A stretch of DNA of 64,000 nt from Ruegeria atlantica. GTDB taxonomy: Bacteria > Pseudomonadota > Alphaproteobacteria > Rhodobacterales > Rhodobacteraceae. The notes under the pieces were generated by a model, which worked only from the letters and a program-made list of their open reading frames with translations, did not search any database and had not been told where the DNA came from. The stretch lies in NCBI GenBank assembly GCA_013032095.1, contig WQBJ01000009.1, positions 62,001 through 126,000 of the forward strand. The letters are read 5' to 3'. Below, one piece after another: positions 62,306 to 64,000 of the stretch. Within the stretch, counting starts at the first letter, position 1; each line of letters begins with the position of its first letter. The translations under genes and the position numbers were made by a program.

Positions 62306-64000
62306 CTGGTGAGCGTGCCTCCAACACTGTGATTGCCGAGAGGATCCAGTTTCCCCGGTCGGGCCGGAATTCCACCCGTGCGCGATAGTCCACCCAGCGT
62401 CGGTGATCATGCCCCCAGTGTCCGGCTCGGGCATCGACACGCCATTGCGCGACGCCTTCGAAGGCACCGTGACGGTTCATGTCACCTTCGACGATTGCGA
62501 CATCCGTGACATCGGTAATTTGCGCACGCCCTCCGCCAGGCACCTGAATCGTCAGGCTTGTTTCCAGTTCCGCCGCCACGTCAGCTTGCGATGCGTCGAA
62601 GACTATTGGCCCTAGAGCTTCTTTCCGTCCGTCCGGGCGCATTTCCAGTCCAGCCACGTAGATGTTCAGCAGAAGTTGGGAAAAAACCGCCGCGGCAAAT
62701 TGATCTTCGGTCTGACCGGAGATCTGTGTCACGAACGGAACCTTGTTTTTCCCTGACATTGCCATGCCCGCGACCACGCACCCCAGGGCGAGTGCCGCGA
62801 ACCCAAATCGCACGGATTTCTGCACGGAACTGGCCGCAATCACTCCTGCTCCGGCGGCAAGGACAAAGAACAGCAGGGCCCAAAACGGAACAAAAACTAC
62901 TCCTGCCGCCTGAATTGGCGCGACGTTGGGATTTTCGTATCGTTTCAAGTGGTTGGTCCAGATGACCTCAGGGTCGTCAGGAGACGCCCAATTGTAAAAC
63001 GGGCCAGCACTGTCGGTCAGCGTCACGGGAACCTTCTGGATATTTTCGTCAAACATGTCCCAAGAGATCGACGCCGTGGCCGGTAAATCTGGAACGGGAT
63101 AGGACAGTATCACGCCGACAAAGGTCGTGTCGGCAATGAGCATCGGTGAGCCTTCGACCACCTGATACCCCCGCTCCCCAATCGTCAGAAATGATCCTCG
63201 AACCGATGCGGGGGCAACGAACTCACCCGAAATGCGCACTGGATTGTGAACCGTGAACTCTTTCAGAGCTGCGGCCAAAAGTTGGGACTGGCGTACAGGG
63301 TCCAGGCTGGCACCAGTCGCCAGGTTTTCGCCGATCCACGGTGCAAGTTCCCGAACACGGATAAGGACTTCGTGCCGAAGCTCCCGCGGTGCTACATACA
63401 GAAACGAACTGGTGCCGCTTTGCGCGGCACGATTGAGGTTCGGGTTGCTGAAGGCGGTATACCATGGGTCGGGCCAATTGATCCGAAGCTGAGTATCATT
63501 TTTCAGAAAGCGGAACCGAGTGACGGGCACAGCGCGGTCAAAAACCATGAACCCGGTGGATGCGACCGGCGATCCATCCGCAGCATAAATGGGTCGGATG
63601 ATCAGGGTTTCGGGCCGCGCGCCCTCAAAGCTGAAGAAGGCCTCAAGGTAAAAAACGTCGGGATTATCAGGCGGTCCGGGTACTACGGCTCCGGAAATGG
63701 GGTCCTTCATGCCAGCAAACGGAGAAGCCCGGTCAATTCGTTTTCGGCGCTCCATGCTCAAAAAATGGAACCGCAGGGCTCGTCCGTCAGCGTGGGCGAC
63801 AAAAAACACATTCTTATCCTGATCCGGGGATTGAAGTAATGAAGCCGGAGTCGAAAGCGGGCTAGCCACAAGTTCTGACGACAGCGCGCGTTGGAAAATC
63901 GGCAAATCCTCGGGATAAATTTCCAACTCCAGTCGAACGCCTTCATCTTCCAGTCGGAAAACAGCGATATTTTTCGCGACTTCGGCCCCACTGAACGGGA
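62298..64000 (-). CDS. Uncharacterised membrane protein, N-terminus missing (partial)
   Basis: The frame is open through the right edge: upstream of the apparent TTG at 63926 it continues with coding-like sequence ending VFRLEDEGVRLELEIYP, so the N-terminus is outside the window. Visible are about 330 residues of beta-rich periplasmic sequence, two helices (VVFVPFWALLFFVLAAGAGV; FGFAALALGCVVAGMAMS), and a C-terminal domain ending ILSAITVLEARSPDV. It overlaps the HupE/UreJ-like gene by 8 bases, so the two probably form a membrane complex. I do not recognise the family. Confidence 0.75.
   Translation of the reverse strand, partial: PFSGAEVAKNIAVFRLEDEGVRLELEIYPEDLPIFQRALSSELVASPLSTPASLLQSPDQDKNVFFVAHADGRALRFHFLSMERRKRIDRASPFAGMKDPISGAVVPGPPDNPDVFYLEAFFSFEGARPETLIIRPIYAADGSPVASTGFMVFDRAVPVTRFRFLKNDTQLRINWPDPWYTAFSNPNLNRAAQSGTSSFLYVAPRELRHEVLIRVRELAPWIGENLATGASLDPVRQSQLLAAALKEFTVHNPVRISGEFVAPASVRGSFLTIGERGYQVVEGSPMLIADTTFVGVILSYPVPDLPATASISWDMFDENIQKVPVTLTDSAGPFYNWASPDDPEVIWTNHLKRYENPNVAPIQAAGVVFVPFWALLFFVLAAGAGVIAASSVQKSVRFGFAALALGCVVAGMAMSGKNKVPFVTQISGQTEDQFAAAVFSQLLLNIYVAGLEMRPDGRKEALGPIVFDASQADVAAELETSLTIQVPGGGRAQITDVTDVAIVEGDMNRHGAFEGVAQWRVDARAGHWGHDHRRWVDYRARVEFRPDRGNWILSAITVLEARSPDV

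Overview
The window is bacterial chromosome (or large replicon) of a marine alphaproteobacterium, most likely a Rhodobacterales/Roseobacter-group member. The evidence is the GC-rich coding sequence, dense ATGA/GTGA gene overlaps, a DUF3726 gene, glycine-betaine and dimethylglycine demethylation genes, many small catabolic operons each with its own regulator, and a Gly-rich GIxAQSIGGGGGNGG giant surface protein. No tRNA, rRNA, insertion sequence, prophage or CRISPR array was seen.

Layout. (1) 1-11400, minus strand: the first 3800 codons of a giant secreted adhesin-like protein, with a signal peptide and about 52 repeats of roughly 65 residues; the C-terminus lies off the left edge. (2) 11685-17450, minus: five overlapping genes (ketoglutarate-semialdehyde-type aldehyde dehydrogenase, divergent M19 dipeptidase, an unrecognised 561-residue protein, DUF3726, Ldh_2 oxidoreductase) with a divergent LysR regulator. 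(3) 18693-24242, plus: hydantoinase A and B, a HisC-like aminotransferase and an Asp/Glu-racemase-family protein, each overlapping the next by 4 bases. (4) MmgE/PrpD protein, a second LysR regulator, and a dimethylglycine-dehydrogenase-type flavoprotein.

(5) 29511-44164, minus: fifteen co-oriented genes that look like one catabolic regulon. In transcription order they are the ABC ATPase, binding protein, two permeases, single-domain SnoaL protein, HpsN/histidinol-dehydrogenase-like enzyme, SnoaL, SDR, LacI, SnoaL, cupin, SAM methyltransferase, MetE-like protein, alpha/beta hydrolase and RraA-like protein. A fourth SnoaL protein is divergent from the ATPase, and the gap between them carries two LacI-type operators 54 bp apart. 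The substrate is unknown; this is the best candidate for an undescribed pathway.

(6) 45689-54012: two separate cobalamin riboswitches on the minus strand. One precedes DUF1636 plus a BtuDFC-like corrinoid ABC transporter. The other precedes a GbcA/GbcB-type Rieske glycine betaine monooxygenase, an unusual riboswitch target. A DEAD-box helicase lies between them on the plus strand. (7) 54137-60956: an aminotransferase/aldehyde dehydrogenase operon and an IclR-controlled cupin/SDR/class V aminotransferase operon. (8) 61022-64000: a HupE/UreJ-type membrane protein and a partial companion membrane protein.

A theme across the window is catabolism of methylated or nitrogenous osmolyte-like compounds with one-carbon bookkeeping: betaine demethylation, dimethylglycine oxidation, a MetE-like methyl-transfer domain and B12 uptake. 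All functional calls come from reading motifs by eye; no database search was run.
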